Shown: piece after piece, positions 14,657-15,771 of the stretch
Layout of the letters: the number at the start of each line of letters is the position of its first letter
How positions within the stretch are numbered: position 1 is the stretch's first letter
Notes under the pieces: model-generated
What the model was told of the DNA's origin: nothing
Seen by the model: only the letters and a program-made list of their open reading frames with translations
Databases searched by the model: none
From: Alphaproteobacteria bacterium
Lineage (GTDB): Bacteria > Pseudomonadota > Alphaproteobacteria > Paracaedibacterales > JAKBAR01
NCBI GenBank assembly: GCA_019745755.1
Contig: JAIESS010000112.1
Coordinates: 1 to 15,771 of the forward strand
Length of the DNA stretch: 15,771 nt
Direction of reading: 5' to 3'
Position numbers and translations under genes: made by a program

Positions 14657-15499
14657 TTACCTTCCCTCATTGGAGAGTTGTTCATCTTCCTCGCCTAAAC
14701 GAGGGAGTGTACTGACATCAATATTGATATTATTTGTTTGAAGATATGTGTTCACAAATTGGAGAAGGTCATAGTTGCCAGGAGTAATGCCCACGGCAAT
14801 AAGATCAAAAGCATTTTTGATAGTTAACGGGATAAGTTTTAATTTTGCCTCGGGAGTAGCATCAAGATAATTTTTAATTTCAAGTTGATCTGAAATAAGG
14901 GCGATATGCTTGCCTGATCTTACACTGCTCACAATATCTTTTTGATCTGTATATTTCACAAGCTCCACGTCTTTAAAGAGAGCTTCTGCAAACTTGACAT
15001 AGGATGATCCTTCATATACGGCAAGTTTTTCACCGCTGTTTTTTTCAAAAAGGCTGTCCAATGTATTGCGCCCATGAGCCATGGCTTGTTTCAAAATGAG
15101 ACGATTCACAAGAAAAGCTTCATTAATTTTAGCGTAGGGGAAAGAGAATAAAATGAATTTAGCGCGCGCTGTGTTTTTGCTCAGAAAAGAAATAGCAAGA
15201 TCAATTTTTTTCTCCTTAAGAAGATCAACAAGGGCATCCCAATTTGCGGCGTTTTCATCAATACGTAGTTTTACACCAAGGCCCTCTGAAAGGCCCTTTG
15301 CAATATCAATATCAAAACCTTTTAAGACACCATTCTTGTCACGTGAATAAAAGGGGGGTTGATCAATTTTGCATACCCCTACAATCAATTCACCACGATC
15401 AAGAATATGCTTAAGGCCGTCTGTATTGGCCCATGCTCCTTCTATTCCTTGAAGAAAAAGGAAAACAAAGCAGAGTACATTTTTAAAAATAAAAAGCAA
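14657..15499 (-). CDS. Periplasmic amino-acid-type substrate-binding protein (SBP family 3)
   Basis: The 280-residue product is a family 3 extracellular solute-binding protein. It has a signal peptide with a likely cleavage after AWA at 22-24. The mature protein begins with the usual GLKHILDRGELIVGV, followed by GFDIDIAKGLSEGLG at 61-75 and SKNTARAKFILFSFPY at 107-122. Arg112 and Asp204 (ALISDQ) stand where family members hold the carboxylate and amino groups of an amino acid. The start is TTG at 15497-15499; an in-frame TAA at 15506-15508 rules out anything longer, and a GAGAG lies upstream. No ABC permease or ATPase gene is beside it. Instead it leads an operon with the adenylate cyclase 2 bases downstream and a symporter. 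It may serve as a sensor subunit rather than for ABC transport. Confidence 0.9.
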   Translation of the reverse strand: MLFIFKNVLCFVFLFLQGIEGAWANTDGLKHILDRGELIVGVCKIDQPPFYSRDKNGVLKGFDIDIAKGLSEGLGVKLRIDENAANWDALVDLLKEKKIDLAISFLSKNTARAKFILFSFPYAKINEAFLVNRLILKQAMAHGRNTLDSLFEKNSGEKLAVYEGSSYVKFAEALFKDVELVKYTDQKDIVSSVRSGKHIALISDQLEIKNYLDATPEAKLKLIPLTIKNAFDLIAVGITPGNYDLLQFVNTYLQTNNINIDVSTLPRLGEEDEQLSNEGR

Positions 15500-15592
15500 A
15501 TCAAGTTATCTCTCACTCAATCATTTAAGACTATCTTAAAGAAAAAAGTTTTAAGAAATGTTTAATTTTCTAATTTTTTTGACAAAACACAC

Positions 15593-15616
15593 AAAAAAAT
15601 CCCCTCTTTTGAGGGG
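15593..15616 (-). terminator. Rho-independent terminator of the right-edge gene
   Basis: On the minus strand CCCCTC pairs with GAGGGG around an AAAA loop, followed by a run of seven T. It lies 26 bases after the stop of the gene at the right edge and about 95 bases before the binding-protein start. It therefore insulates the three-gene operon from upstream transcription. Confidence 0.88.
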
Positions 15617-15642
15617 GAGGTAGAATAAAACTGCAAAATTCT

Positions 15643-15771
15643 TTAATGGGTGATGAGTTGATCAACAATCACTTTTTCAGTTTTTTCACTTTTCTTTTTT
15701 GACGATGATGGCGGTGTTTCTTCACTGCCTTTTTTCTCGTCAAGGGGCGCTATCAGTGCGATTTTTAAGAC
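15643..15771 (-). CDS. C-terminal end of an unidentified protein
   Basis: The last 42 codons of a minus-strand gene enter from the right edge and stop with TAA at 15643-15645; the other two minus frames contain stops. The tail has a short hydrophobic piece (VLKIALIAPLD), then a charged low-complexity stretch rich in Lys, Glu and Ser (SSSKKKSEKTEK), then VIVDQLITH. The stop is followed by a clean terminator, which supports a real gene. I cannot identify the family from this fragment. Confidence 0.6.
   Translation of the reverse strand, partial: VLKIALIAPLDEKKGSEETPPSSSKKKSEKTEKVIVDQLITH

Overview
The window looks like chromosome from an AT-rich alphaproteobacterium, probably a host-associated lineage of the Holosporales/Rickettsiales type. 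This rests on an alphaproteobacterial-type ComEC, a perM-hdaA pair, the acpP-fabF pair, and an sdhB gene far from any sdhCDA genes. metK is full length, whereas it is often decayed in Rickettsia, so Rickettsia itself is less likely. The placement is inference from gene style only. There are no insertion sequences, phage genes or CRISPR arrays; this is compact housekeeping DNA plus one accessory-looking signalling operon.

Layout: (1) Positions 1-2928, minus strand: metK (SAM synthetase) followed by tamA (Omp85-family outer-membrane assembly protein, cut by the left edge). (2) Positions 2929-3313: a 385-base divergent intergenic region with a candidate metK promoter and a strikingly foldable segment (3049-3183). 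(3) Positions 3314-8901, plus strand: acpP, a strong terminator, fabF, a lone sdhB, then perM-hdaA-tRNA-Leu(CAA)-prmA. (4) Position 8922 to the right edge, minus strand: comEC (convergent with prmA, 20 bases apart), then a tightly packed three-gene operon read right to left. That operon encodes a periplasmic amino-acid-type binding protein, a membrane adenylate cyclase with a dCache sensor, and a glutamate-family symporter. The tail of an unidentified gene, with its own terminator, closes the window.

The most interesting part is the three-gene operon at 11148-15499. The binding protein keeps the Arg and Asp residues that hold an amino acid's carboxylate and amino groups. The cyclase's extracytoplasmic dCache domain carries the Y-x4-R-x-W-Y pattern plus a downstream Asp, the signature of amino-acid-sensing dCache domains. 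The symporter belongs to the glutamate/aspartate family but has replaced several cation- and substrate-binding residues. Together they suggest a module that senses an amino acid or a related compound outside the inner membrane, makes cAMP, and imports the compound. No ABC permease or ATPase lies beside the binding protein. The linked function is inference from co-orientation, tight spacing and shared ligand logic.
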